A DNA stretch of 23,890 bases from Bacteroidales bacterium UBA5382 (GTDB lineage Bacteria > Bacteroidota > Bacteroidia > Bacteroidales > Dysgonomonadaceae): contig DHOU01000019.1 in the NCBI GenBank assembly GCA_002409745.1, forward strand, positions 27,851 through 51,740, given 5' to 3'. Positions 7,477-14,781 of this stretch are shown here, one piece after another; the stretch's first letter is position 1, and each line of letters opens with the position of its first letter. The notes below the pieces were generated by a model. The model was not told where the DNA came from. It saw nothing but the letters and a program-made list of their open reading frames with translations, and ran no database searches. The position numbers and the translations under genes were made by a program.

Positions 7477-8028
7477 TTATTCTTTTATTTTTGTCTGCCT
7501 CCGCTTTCCGTCGAATAGCGCGGCAAGCTTGTGCGCCAATAACAAATTCAGTACCACCGCCGCAAAACCGATAATGGTACACAATATAATTTCTTTCCAA
7601 GTAAATAAATCGTATAAAACGATAAAACGGAACGCCCAAACAGAATAAACCAATGCCAACAAGGTGGTATAGATACCGGGAATATAGCGGCGAAAGGCGA
7701 TCCATTGCAACAAATGCACGAGGAGGTGGACGGAAAAACCCATAAATACTCCCAGCCACAACCAATAACAGTCAAAAACAACCGACAAGACCGTGACCAC
7801 GCTCAACAAAACAAATTCTTCCGCCACAGCCAATACGAAACCTTCGGTGGATAAATGTCCTACCCGCACCAGTAAAAAGGCTGATACTTTGAGATATTTT
7901 TGCGATAGGAACACTTTGTTTTTATGCAGCCATTGCCTGAAAAAGAGGATTTCTTCAAACTCATGGAGCATAAAAACGACCGGCAAGAGCCAGACGATTC
8001 GAGTGAAGTTTTCCAGATCAATTTTCAT
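7477..8028 (-). CDS. HXXEE-motif membrane protein
   Basis: 183-aa protein with about five hydrophobic segments. Its first helix carries the family motif HEFEE (residues 22-26 in VVFMLHEFEEI), and a later helix has AVAEEF, then a His-bearing VHLLVHLLQW segment. These acidic and His residues in membrane helices suggest metal binding or a membrane hydrolase, but the family is uncharacterised. The start at 8028 overlaps by ATGA the end of a frameshifted DUF1778 antitoxin reading frame, so it once sat where the acetyltransferase toxin usually lies. A relic of a second copy is at 8775-8879. Confidence 0.82.
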   Translation of the reverse strand: MKIDLENFTRIVWLLPVVFMLHEFEEILFFRQWLHKNKVFLSQKYLKVSAFLLVRVGHLSTEGFVLAVAEEFVLLSVVTVLSVVFDCYWLWLGVFMGFSVHLLVHLLQWIAFRRYIPGIYTTLLALVYSVWAFRFIVLYDLFTWKEIILCTIIGFAAVVLNLLLAHKLAALFDGKRRQTKIKE

Positions 8029-8305
8029 TCAAAGGACTGCATTTTATATTTTTCAACAGCTTTTAGCAAGAACTCATTTGGATTTCGAGGATTGGTTATT
8101 TCTTTAAAAATAATTCACTATCCCTTTCCGAGACAATTATTTGCCGTTCCTTTACGATTTGAGGCGCCTTTTCTTCAACCGCCCGAAAAACGAAACCCGT
8201 TAAATTTCTATAGCCTTCGAGTACCATCGCTTTTTCCAAAAACTTTTTTTGCTGTTTAGAAGGACGTGCATCAAATCGTGCCTGTTCGTTTGTAAGTGGC
8301 GTCAG
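8025..8305 (-). pseudogene. DUF1778 (TacA-like) antitoxin, frameshifted
   Basis: Minus-strand reading gives LTNEQARFDARPSKQQKKF, LEGYRNLTGFVFRAVEEKA and QIIVSERDSELFL, the typical ribbon-helix-helix opening and body of DUF1778 antitoxins. The frame then hits TAA (8096-8098), but shifting after AAG at 8102-8104 (one base lost) restores ITNPRNPNEFLLKAVEKYK, the family's toxin-binding tail (usually NPPxPNEAL-like), ending at TGA 8025-8027. No ATG precedes LTNEQARF in frame; the codon two before PLTN is CTG (8303-8305), and TGA/TAG lie just upstream. So both the start and the reading frame are damaged. No GNAT toxin follows; the next gene is the HXXEE protein. Confidence 0.85.
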
Positions 8306-8337
8306 GGACAGACCCTATCATTTCCGGATTGTATATC

Positions 8338-8769
8338 TCAAAATTCCACTTTTCTTCCGGAAGCCCAGAACTCCCGGCACTTCTTCTGCCTGTTCTCGTC
8401 CGAAACTTTTAGAGTAAGAACTTGCAGACGTCCGTTTTTTTCTTGAACCCAACCGTCCAATGCCCGTTTTTTCTCTTCGGCATAACGCAGTAACTTGAAA
8501 CCTTCTTGAAAGTTTTCACTATTCATATCCACATAATAAACCCGTGGAGAAGGAAAAAATCCAAAGCTGCATCGACCGGCTTCCTTTTCTATTTTGATAT
8601 CGGATGGAGAAAAGAATTCGCGATACGAAGCCGAATCGGGAACTTCTCCAAATACGACTTCTTCCGGGATGCCTTGCTCCTTCATACTGACCGGTTCCTT
8701 TTTCAGGGAACGGCAAGAACTGCATAAAATGATAATGCAACACAAACTAATTTTGAAAAATGTTTCCAT
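8338..8769 (-). CDS. Small putative lipoprotein, 143 aa
   Basis: Not recognised beyond its export signal. METFFKISLCCIIILCSSC looks like a lipoprotein signal peptide with the acceptor Cys near residue 19, though the residues before it (CSS) are not an ideal lipobox. The mature part is hydrophilic with no obvious domain: SFGFFPSPRVYYVDMN in the middle and a charged C-terminal region (RQKKCREFWASGRKVEF). It lies between the antitoxin pseudogene and a relic HXXEE fragment, inside the decaying patch. I found no clear -7 box. It may be a genuine gene or another remnant. Confidence 0.55.
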   Translation of the reverse strand: METFFKISLCCIIILCSSCRSLKKEPVSMKEQGIPEEVVFGEVPDSASYREFFSPSDIKIEKEAGRCSFGFFPSPRVYYVDMNSENFQEGFKLLRYAEEKKRALDGWVQEKNGRLQVLTLKVSDENRQKKCREFWASGRKVEF

Positions 8770-8774
8770 ACTTT

Positions 8775-8879
8775 CTAATATTGATATTTATTCTTTTGTC
8801 TTTCAAAATCATCTTTCGGGCAATGGATCATAAAAGCGACCGGCAACAACCGGAGGACTATCGTGAAATTTTTCCACCT
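8775..8879 (-). pseudogene. Relic of a second HXXEE gene (5' part only)
   Basis: Thirty-four codons read RWKNFTIVLRLLPVAFMIHC and on to a TAG, closely matching residues 5-22 of the intact HXXEE protein (LENFTRIVWLLPVVFMLHEF). The similarity is visible in DNA too: CATAAAAGCGACCGGCAA here and CATAAAAACGACCGGCAA at 7969-7986. The HEFEE motif itself is lost and no start codon or downstream domain remains. Confidence 0.7.
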
Positions 8880-9072
8880 ACTCAACAATAAAACTCACCT
8901 TCTCATCCACTTTATCTAAAAAATCTTTGTCATCCTCCAAAAGAGATTTGCATTCATTTATGTGAAAACTATTTTTCAGACAAAAATAAAAGTTTCTTTT
9001 TTAGGAAACAATAATTATCCGGATTTATTTTCTCCGGCAGGCAGAACATATCCGATATTGCGCCACAAGTAT
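8880..9072. other. Intergenic stretch without a recognisable gene
   Basis: AT-rich. On the minus strand a short open stretch without an ATG ends LEDDKDFLDKVDEKVSFIVE at a stop next to the HXXEE relic, and may be the tail of a vanished gene. I see no tRNA, repeat or convincing promoter here. Confidence 0.4.
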
Positions 9073-9759
9073 TTAATCCTTTATCGCTTCTTTCTCCTTT
9101 CTCATAAAGCACATCCGGCAGACATCGGCCGAAGCGAAAGTCACCGGCCTTACAAATTGCACACGATGCCGTTCGGGATCGATGCCGTTTATCCAGCCCA
9201 AATCCATGCGGCACAATATGGGTTGTAAACCGGTTCGGCCCAACACTCGAAGCGTTTCGTGGAAAAGGCATCTTTTTATATGGAGGATATATCCATAGGA
9301 GTCATCCATCAACCGTTCGAAGTCAAAACTATCACCGAAATACGTTGCTTCGCGTTCCTTCGAAGCGGCTACCAGCGTATCGAAAGGATCGGCGGAATAA
9401 TCGAGCAACAGCCTTGTCCCTTCGACCAAATACTTCCGCAACGGCTTATTGATGCAATGGTCTGTCAATACAAACGCTTCTTCCTGCGATAGGCCTTGTT
9501 CCAGAAACAGCTCATAAACAGACACCGCAATCAATACAAAATACACATTGCCTTTATCGAGATCGTTGCAAATGAGCGATTGCACCTTCGGCAGAACCGC
9601 TTCGAATTTCTTTTGGTAAAGGATGGCAAACGTGTCCAACCGATCAGTTTCCAGTATTTTTTCATCGCGCAGATACTCAAAAACGCCTTGTTCTATCAAC
9701 CGGTAATTGTCCAACGGGGAAGAGGCGCTTTTATCGTAGTCAAATATTTCTTTATCCAT
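9073..9759 (-). CDS. L-2-amino-thiazoline-4-carboxylate hydrolase-like protein
   Basis: 228-aa soluble protein resembling the ATC-hydrolase family, which in pseudomonads opens the thiazoline ring on the way to cysteine, although many family members have no known substrate. The diagnostic part is the C-terminal half: YGYILHIKRCLFHETLRVLG with its Cys, then ILCRMDLGWINGIDP with the Cys-x2-Asp motif, and RPVTFASADVCRMCFMRK near the end. It follows the Crp/Fnr-type gene by 78 nt and may be controlled by it; such pairs are common in Bacteroidota. A TAACTTTG box at 9787-9794 could also give it its own promoter. Start ATG 9759 is the first in the frame. Confidence 0.78.
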   Translation of the reverse strand: MDKEIFDYDKSASSPLDNYRLIEQGVFEYLRDEKILETDRLDTFAILYQKKFEAVLPKVQSLICNDLDKGNVYFVLIAVSVYELFLEQGLSQEEAFVLTDHCINKPLRKYLVEGTRLLLDYSADPFDTLVAASKEREATYFGDSFDFERLMDDSYGYILHIKRCLFHETLRVLGRTGLQPILCRMDLGWINGIDPERHRVQFVRPVTFASADVCRMCFMRKEKEAIKD

Positions 9760-9786
9760 AATCGTCCGTACATAATTTATTTACGG

Positions 9787-9794
9787 CAAAGTTA
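9787..9794 (-). promoter_or_regulatory. Candidate -7 box for the ATC-hydrolase-like gene
   Basis: TAACTTTG on the minus strand fits TAnnTTTG and lies 28 nt upstream of ATG 9759. No good -33 element is at the proper distance. Confidence 0.35.
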
Positions 9795-9837
9795 CGGCAG
9801 GGCGAGGAAGAAAAAATTGACAAAACGCAACTTCCGC

Positions 9838-10398
9838 TTACCGCCGTTTTTTCCGCAAGCGACTCAACGAGTAACGGGTAATGCCCATCAGGGAAGAAAG
9901 GTCTTTTTGTTTGGTTCGTTGGATATAATCAGGATGGGTGAACAATGCGTCGTAACGCTCTTCGGCCGATTGCGTTTGAAAAGAACGGACGACACCGGTA
10001 AGTTTCAGGATAATTTGTTGCTGTGTGTACAAGAGGAATTCCTTCCACCAATCGTATCGTGAAAGCAAGAATTCCATATCGGTTTTGGGTATCTGCAATA
10101 GCTTCGTATCTTCCGTCGCCACGATGCGGTAACGGGATGCCGTGCCGTTTGTGTAACTTTCCAATTCCGTAAAGAAATAGTTTTCGAAAGCAAACCAGGC
10201 AGTGTACTCTTCGCCGTCTTCCAAAAAGAAGACCCTCAGCGCTCCGGAGTCGACGAAATAATAATGACGGCATACGGAATGAAAATCCAGCAGGACTTCA
10301 TTTTTCGAGAGCTGTCTTTGCCGGAAGCAGCGTTCCAACTCCGCCGGATCTATACGGGTATCGACTCTTTTTATTTCCCTTATCAAGTTTTCCGTCAT
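9838..10398 (-). CDS. Crp/Fnr-family transcriptional regulator
   Basis: 186-aa regulator of the cyclic-nucleotide-binding-fold class common in Bacteroidota. Residues ~30-110 form the beta-roll sensor domain (VLLDFHSVCRHYYFVDSGAL, then GEEYTAWFAFENYFF). A long dimer helix follows, and the C-terminal winged helix has QRTKQKDLSSLMGITRYSLS as helix-turn-helix, ending in RLRKKRR. It lacks the Arg/Ser pair of true cAMP binders as far as I can see, and has no Fe-S Cys cluster. It probably regulates itself and the downstream ATC-hydrolase-like gene; the ligand is unknown. Confidence 0.88.
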   Translation of the reverse strand: MTENLIREIKRVDTRIDPAELERCFRQRQLSKNEVLLDFHSVCRHYYFVDSGALRVFFLEDGEEYTAWFAFENYFFTELESYTNGTASRYRIVATEDTKLLQIPKTDMEFLLSRYDWWKEFLLYTQQQIILKLTGVVRSFQTQSAEERYDALFTHPDYIQRTKQKDLSSLMGITRYSLSRLRKKRR

Positions 10399-10416
10399 AG
10401 AATCAATTGCTTGTAA

Positions 10417-10746
10417 TTAAAGACCTAAACTCTTTCTGATAAGATTTAAATCGATAGATACGTATTCCGATTTATCATAAATGGCGACAAAAATAATTTT
10501 CTCATTTTCAGTATTAAAAATAATTTCATAGGTAATGACACGTCCCCCACTTCTTTTTCCTTTATTTTTGGAACTTATAGAGAAGCGTATTTTCCTAAAG
10601 CCTCCTCCTAATTCAATTCCTTGTTCAGGATTTTCAATAATACTTTGCTGTAGTTTCAGAATATCCGATCTAATAGAAGCATACTTTTTTGCAAGAGCTT
10701 TGAGTTCTTTGGCAAAATCATCCGTTATTTCAAAACTATAGTTCAT
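10417..10746 (-). CDS. RelE/ParE-family toxin
   Basis: 109-aa small basic protein. MNYSFEITDDFAKELKALAK followed by a helical hairpin, then GGGFRKIRFSISSKNKGKRSG and a strand pair RVITYEIIFNTENEKIIFVA with YDKSE near the end, is the HigB2/RelE-like mRNA-interferase or gyrase-toxin layout. The start at 10746 lies inside the antitoxin gene (11-nt overlap), which couples translation. In this order (antitoxin first) the pair resembles a standard type II module. The target (ribosome-bound mRNA or gyrase) cannot be decided. Confidence 0.85.
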   Translation of the reverse strand: MNYSFEITDDFAKELKALAKKYASIRSDILKLQQSIIENPEQGIELGGGFRKIRFSISSKNKGKRSGGRVITYEIIFNTENEKIIFVAIYDKSEYVSIDLNLIRKSLGL

Positions 10747-10966
10747 TCAGCAGTTCATTTAACGATTTGCCCTTTCTAATTCCGGCAGCTATTTCTTTTG
10801 CTTCATGGGCAGAACGGTTTAATCTACCTAAAAAGGCCTTTTCTTTAGCCGTCAATTGGGCCTCTTCTTTTTCGGAAACAACAAGTTCCAACCCTAATTT
10901 TTCAGCGATGTCGATTAATAATTCCACATCTTTTTCATTTCCCTTCTTGAGCGTTAAAGTAATCAT
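10736..10966 (-). CDS. Antitoxin of the RelE/ParE module, 76 aa
   Basis: Small acidic protein (ITLTLKKGNEKDVELLIDIA, then an acidic, Ala-rich helical region and GKSLNELLNEL at the end). It precedes and overlaps the toxin gene by 11 nt. The N-terminal strand-helix part looks like a dimerising, DNA-binding antitoxin head, and the C-terminal KSLNELLNEL tail is typical of toxin-wrapping segments. An inverted repeat surrounding its promoter at 10984-11016 is a likely self-operator. Confidence 0.82.
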   Translation of the reverse strand: MITLTLKKGNEKDVELLIDIAEKLGLELVVSEKEEAQLTAKEKAFLGRLNRSAHEAKEIAAGIRKGKSLNELLNEL

Positions 10967-10983
10967 ATCCTTCTAGTTTTATA

Positions 10984-11016
10984 CCGGCAAATATACTGCT
11001 TTTTTCAATATGCCGG
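10984..11016 (-). promoter_or_regulatory. Promoter and inverted-repeat operator of the toxin-antitoxin operon
   Basis: TATATTTG (10988-10995, minus strand) matches the -7 consensus. It lies within an inverted repeat whose arms, CCGGCA (10984-10989) and TGCCGG (11011-11016), are 21 nt apart; this is a good candidate for the antitoxin/toxin repressor site. Confidence 0.5.
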
Positions 11017-11078
11017 ATAATGATTATTTATGGATATGTGATTCGGAATTTATTGAATGATTTCATCTCTTTTCCTTT

Positions 11079-11588
11079 TCAATCTGGCAGGCTCTTCTTG
11101 TGCTTTTTGATTTTCTTTATCGCCCAATCATAGTGGCTTGAAGTGGAAGAAACGCAATAACTTCCTAAACTGGTCGATCCCGTCCATGAAAAATAGTTGT
11201 TGGTAAATAATTGTTCGTTTGAGAAAGAGCCGATAAGCTCCATCGATTCGGCATGGCTTTGCCGGAGGAGTTTCACCGCCTCCGCCAAAGAAGTCTGTTG
11301 ATGTTTTTTCCAAAATTCGACATTCATTTGGGGGTATGTTTTCCAATTATACGGTTCCGGGAGAAAGTTCATCTTCCGTCCCGCCTGATTGGAGCGGATC
11401 CATTGCAGCAACAACCGGTGCCACTCGTAAAGATGAATCAACACATCGCGGACATTTTTATCCCGGTCTTCAAAACCAAACGGCGTTTCTTGTTGCTCCG
11501 CGGTCATGGAACCGATAAGAGCGAATAACGTATGGAAATTTTCTTCGCTATACTGTAATAACTGTTCTTTTGTAGTTGGTCTTGCCAT
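11079..11588 (-). CDS. ClbS/DfsB-family four-helix protein (DUF1706)
   Basis: 169-aa DinB-fold helical bundle. MARPTTKEQLLQYSEENFHT, then VRDVLIHLYEWHRLLLQW, PEPYNWKTYPQMN and FTNNYFSWTGSTSLGSYC match the ClbS/DfsB family. ClbS protects colibactin producers by hydrolysing its cyclopropane; most relatives have no known substrate, so self-protection is only a possibility. Start ATG 11588. Remarkably, the truncated KilA-N frame upstream is in the same reading frame, separated by one TGA and 13 codons, as if a deletion had joined the two. Confidence 0.85.
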   Translation of the reverse strand: MARPTTKEQLLQYSEENFHTLFALIGSMTAEQQETPFGFEDRDKNVRDVLIHLYEWHRLLLQWIRSNQAGRKMNFLPEPYNWKTYPQMNVEFWKKHQQTSLAEAVKLLRQSHAESMELIGSFSNEQLFTNNYFSWTGSTSLGSYCVSSTSSHYDWAIKKIKKHKKSLPD

Positions 11589-11627
11589 ATAGTACGGTTT
11601 TATTTTAATTTTAGAATGCGGACTAAT

Positions 11628-11987
11628 TCACATTCCAAATTCAAAAGCTATATCCGGGTGAGCATATGTTCCTCCATACCTGCCCGCCATTGCCTTCAGT
11701 CCGATAGCATTCGTCTTCGCGATCCACTCTTTTACACTTAACTTATAACTATTCAAACCGGCTTGACTTTTAATTATGGCGAATTCGCCATAATTAAAAT
11801 CCGGATTATAAACAGATTCCCAAACACCTAAATATTCTACGGTATTTCTGTTACGTAGCCAATCGGAGATGAAAAAATCTCCGTCCTTAGCTTTTAGCAT
11901 ATCTGTAAGGGAACTAAAATCTTTTCCTTCCTCAATAAGGATGGTTATCTCTTTACCCTCGACTTCTATTTTCTTGTTCTTCGTCAT
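11628..11987 (-). pseudogene. KilA-N domain protein, truncated
   Basis: From ATG 11987 (MTKNKKIEVEGKEITILIE) the sequence follows KilA-N/phage antirepressor-like proteins: DGDFFISDWLRNRNTVEYLG, NPDFNYGEFAIIKSQAGLNS and RYGGTYAHPDIAFEFGM. The family normally continues FGMWISP; here the Trp codon is TGA (11628-11630) and the frame resumes as ISPHSKIKIKP for 13 codons and runs directly into the ClbS-like start. The usual C-terminal region of 100 or more residues is gone. Earlier in-frame starts at 12065 and 12068 add a non-homologous lead. It may still yield a 119-aa DNA-binding domain. Confidence 0.8.
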
Positions 11988-12057
11988 ATTATTTTTTGGC
12001 CGGCTTATCAATGAAAACAATTCTCTTAACTTATTGAATTCTTCCGAGCAACTTATT

Positions 12058-12438
12058 CTATTCATCAAAATGAACCAACATATCCTCAGAATCCCTTGCC
12101 CGGCTTAAAAACTCGTGCTTATAACCGGCACCCCACCGCTCCATTTCCTCGAGAATCGGGATAAGCCCGCGGCCGGCATCCGTCAGCCGGTACTCCACTT
12201 TCAGGGGGAGCACGGGATATACTTTTTTCTCCAGCACCCCCATCTTCTCCAACTCGCCCAATTGTTTGGTCAGCACTCTTTTCGGTGCGACGGCAATCGT
12301 CCGCTGCAAATCACACGGACGGCATACCCCTTTGTCGATCTCCGATATCAGCCATGCGTTCCAACTCGACGACAAAATATCGATGGCAATGCGCACCGGA
12401 CAATCGGCATAGTCCATCGGATTTTTCTTTATATACAT
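12058..12438 (-). CDS. HxlR-family transcriptional regulator
   Basis: 126-aa winged-helix regulator. MDYADCPVRIAIDILSSSWN carries the conserved Cys-Pro near the start, used as a redox or electrophile sensor in some members. LISEIDKGVCRPCDLQRTIA contributes two more cysteines, and the wing is VEYRLTDAGRGLIPILEEME. It is divergent from the UvrA-like ATPase gene across a 142-nt gap holding back-to-back promoters, so it may control both. The start at 12438 gives MYIKKNPMDY; an internal ATG at residue 8 is possible. Confidence 0.87.
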   Translation of the reverse strand: MYIKKNPMDYADCPVRIAIDILSSSWNAWLISEIDKGVCRPCDLQRTIAVAPKRVLTKQLGELEKMGVLEKKVYPVLPLKVEYRLTDAGRGLIPILEEMERWGAGYKHEFLSRARDSEDMLVHFDE

Positions 12439-12463
12439 AAAAACATCTCTTTTTTCCCACTTG

Positions 12464-12471
12464 CAAAGATA
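12464..12471 (-). promoter_or_regulatory. -7 box of the HxlR gene
   Basis: TATCTTTG on the minus strand, 25 nt before ATG 12438, matches the consensus exactly. The -33 region is weak. Confidence 0.5.
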
Positions 12472-12528
12472 AGCATTTATTACTCACACGGCGATAAATT
12501 CATCACCCCATGAATAAAAAATCCGTTA

Positions 12529-12559
12529 TTGTCCAATCGATTACAACGCCGTATCTTTG
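12529..12559 (+). promoter_or_regulatory. Promoter of the UvrA-like ATPase gene
   Basis: TTG (12529-12531), a 20-nt spacer and a perfect TATCTTTG (12552-12559). Because transcription would begin after 12560, a TTG start at 12557 is ruled out and ATG 12581 is the true start. Confidence 0.7.
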
Positions 12560-12580
12560 CGCCAAACAACACGCAATTAT

Positions 12581-14158
12581 ATGGATCAACAGCCAATCAC
12601 CGTCAGGGGAGCGAAAGAGAACAATCTGAAAAATGTATCGTTACGCATCCCCAAAAAGAAGATCACCGTTTTTACCGGCGTATCCGGATCGGGCAAGACC
12701 TCGCTGGTGTTCGAGACCATCGCAGCCGAATCACAACGGCTGCTGAACGAAACGTACGACAGTTTTATCCGCCACCGCCTGCAACAATACGGCAAACCCG
12801 ATGTCGAAAGCATTGCGAACCTACCGGTTTCGATTATGGTCAATCAAAAAAAGATACAAGGCAACGCGCGTTCCACCGTAGGCACGGTCACCGACATTTA
12901 CGCCTTGCTCCGGATACTGTTTTCACGGATAGGACACCCGTTTGTGGGGCATTCGACGCTCTTCTCGTTCAACAATCCGCAAGGGATGTGCCCCGTGTGC
13001 GAGGGATTGGGCAAAACCAATGTGGTGGATATCGACGAGTTGATCGATAAAGACAAATCATTGAACGAAGGCGCAATTCACTTTCCGACCTTCGAGCCGG
13101 GCGGATGGCGGTGGACACGCTATGCGTACTCGGGATTATTCGATAACGATAAAAAGATACGTGACTACTCGTCGGAAGAATGGCACAATCTACTATATGC
13201 CGACGGGATAAAACTGACCGATGCCGATCCGCGTTTCCCCAAAACAGGAATCTACGAAGGAATAATCCCCCGCTTCGAACGGAGCTTTCTCAAGAAAGAA
13301 TCGAAGGAAATCGGCGGTAAAAATGCCGCCCGTTATCGCGAAGTCGTTCACCAAGGCCCCTGCCCGGCTTGTCATGGGGCGCGACTCAATCCTCAGGTAT
13401 TGGCGTGCAAAATAAACGGGAAAAACATTGCCGAATGTTGCGCGATGCAAATCGATGATCTGCGCACATTCATTTCCACACTTCAAAACGAGTCGGTGGC
13501 GCCGTTACTCGAAGCGATACGAGCCAATCTGGATCATCTGATTGCCATCGGACTCGGATATTTAAGTTTGCACCGCGAAACGGCGTCGTTATCGGGCGGC
13601 GAATCGCAACGGATCAAACTCGTGCGCCACGTGGGAAGCAGCCTCTCCGACCTTTTATATGTGTTTGACGAGCCGAGCGTAGGGCTGCATCCGCACGACG
13701 TGCACAAACTCAACCGGCTGCTTATGGAACTGCGCGACAAAGGCAATACGGTCGTTATCATCGAGCACGATCCCGACGTGATCGCTATTGCCGACCATAT
13801 CGTCGATATGGGCCCCGGCGCCGGTGAAAAAGGCGGCCGCGTGATTTACGAAGGGGATTATGCGGGATTACACGGGGCGGACATTTCCAAACTCACCGCT
13901 TTGTTTGATAAACTGGCGGACCTTAAAAACACGGTCGTGATCGTCGAGCATAACATGGACGTGCTCCTTCGTGCCGATTGGATCATCGATATGGGCCCCG
14001 GCGCCGGCAAAGACGGCGGCGAGATTATCTTCGAAGGGATTCCGTCCGATCTGCTCAACAAAAGACATTCCTTAACCGGACAGCATCTGAAAAAATATGT
14101 ACGCGATATCCTTCATTCCTCTTCCGGTGTCGATGCCATCCGCAGAGCTTCCTTATGA
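12581..14158 (+). CDS. UvrA-like ABC ATPase with a large internal deletion
   Basis: 525 aa; related UvrA-like (drug-resistance/UvrA2 type) proteins are usually about 750 aa. The first ATPase is complete: Walker A GVSGSGKT (33-40), zinc-type cysteines CPVC (137-140) and CPAC (261-264), signature SGGESQR (from 338), Walker B with D363-E364. After VIYEGDYAGL (to 430) the sequence passes straight into HGADISKLTALFDKLADLKN and TVVIVEHNMDVLLRADWIID, the extreme end of the second ATPase. The second Walker A, signature and Walker B are missing. The join keeps the frame at a GLH shared with the normal post-Walker-B TGLH. The first ATPase could bind ATP but not form the usual two-site unit within one chain. 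Its 3' end overlaps the convergent membrane-protein gene by 46 nt. Divergent HxlR regulator upstream. Confidence 0.87.
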   Translation: MDQQPITVRGAKENNLKNVSLRIPKKKITVFTGVSGSGKTSLVFETIAAESQRLLNETYDSFIRHRLQQYGKPDVESIANLPVSIMVNQKKIQGNARSTVGTVTDIYALLRILFSRIGHPFVGHSTLFSFNNPQGMCPVCEGLGKTNVVDIDELIDKDKSLNEGAIHFPTFEPGGWRWTRYAYSGLFDNDKKIRDYSSEEWHNLLYADGIKLTDADPRFPKTGIYEGIIPRFERSFLKKESKEIGGKNAARYREVVHQGPCPACHGARLNPQVLACKINGKNIAECCAMQIDDLRTFISTLQNESVAPLLEAIRANLDHLIAIGLGYLSLHRETASLSGGESQRIKLVRHVGSSLSDLLYVFDEPSVGLHPHDVHKLNRLLMELRDKGNTVVIIEHDPDVIAIADHIVDMGPGAGEKGGRVIYEGDYAGLHGADISKLTALFDKLADLKNTVVIVEHNMDVLLRADWIIDMGPGAGKDGGEIIFEGIPSDLLNKRHSLTGQHLKKYVRDILHSSSGVDAIRRASL

Positions 14159-14616
14159 TGATTCGCGTGAATACCTATATGTCCGATCCCCAGTAACACA
14201 GCGAAGAGCATCATACAACCCACTTTTCCATACACTCCGAGAAGCAGGAATGCGGCGACAGGTAATACGGCAAGAGGAAGCGGAATACTCAGGAAAGGGC
14301 CGTAAAAGTCTTTCAATGTATGCTTTCCGGTAAAATACCGTATCCAACAAACCTCATACAATAACATACATCCGAAGGAGACGATCAACCATACGCTCCA
14401 CGCGGAGAACGGAGCAAGATTGAAGTCGGTAAAAACCAACGCACAAGCCGTAACGCCGACTTGTCCCGCACGCTCAAGTAAAACCGGTATCTTTTTCTCT
14501 TTATCTTTTATCCGCTCGTATCCCGCCGGTTGATGCGCTGCCCAAAAAACATTCGGAATAAATAACATCAATAGATACATCAATCCGACATAAGAGAAGC
14601 CGAAATGTCCCGCCAT
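14113..14616 (-). CDS. Hypothetical membrane protein, 167 aa
   Basis: Unknown function. About five transmembrane helices: the first in FGFSYVGLMYLLMLFIPNVF, later ones around LAPFSAWSVWLIVSFGCMLL, IPLPLAVLPVAAFLLLGVYG and MLFAVLLGIGHIGIHANHH. A cytoplasmic charged loop (GYERIKDKEKKIP) follows helix one. Similar proteins beginning FGFSYVG are, to my recollection, widespread unnamed membrane proteins. It converges on the UvrA-like gene with a 46-nt overlap, so their 3' ends share sequence. Its upstream gap (14617-14738) holds AT-rich near-repeats (AATGGACAATGG, ATAATGGATGATG) and nothing else I can identify. Confidence 0.7.
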   Translation of the reverse strand: MAGHFGFSYVGLMYLLMLFIPNVFWAAHQPAGYERIKDKEKKIPVLLERAGQVGVTACALVFTDFNLAPFSAWSVWLIVSFGCMLLYEVCWIRYFTGKHTLKDFYGPFLSIPLPLAVLPVAAFLLLGVYGKVGCMMLFAVLLGIGHIGIHANHHKEALRMASTPEEE

Positions 14617-14738
14617 ATTATCGCTTTTGTTGTTCTGATTTTTTATTGCTCAAAGATAGTAAATAATGGACAATGGAAAATGCATAATGGATGATGAGGA
14701 AAACCACCACGTTGCCCATACAGTTCAAAATAATTCTT

Positions 14739-14746
14739 TACCTTTG
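14739..14746 (+). promoter_or_regulatory. -7 box for the HerA-like gene
   Basis: TACCTTTG 35 nt before ATG 14782 matches the consensus. The nearest TTG (14712-14714) is 24 nt away, longer than usual. Confidence 0.45.
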
Positions 14747-14781
14747 TGCATTCATAAAACAATCAAATTCTTAGATGCATC

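Noticed and set aside
12557..12580. TTG start eight codons upstream for the UvrA-like protein
   Set aside because: It lies inside the TATCTTTG promoter box, so it would not be on the mRNA.
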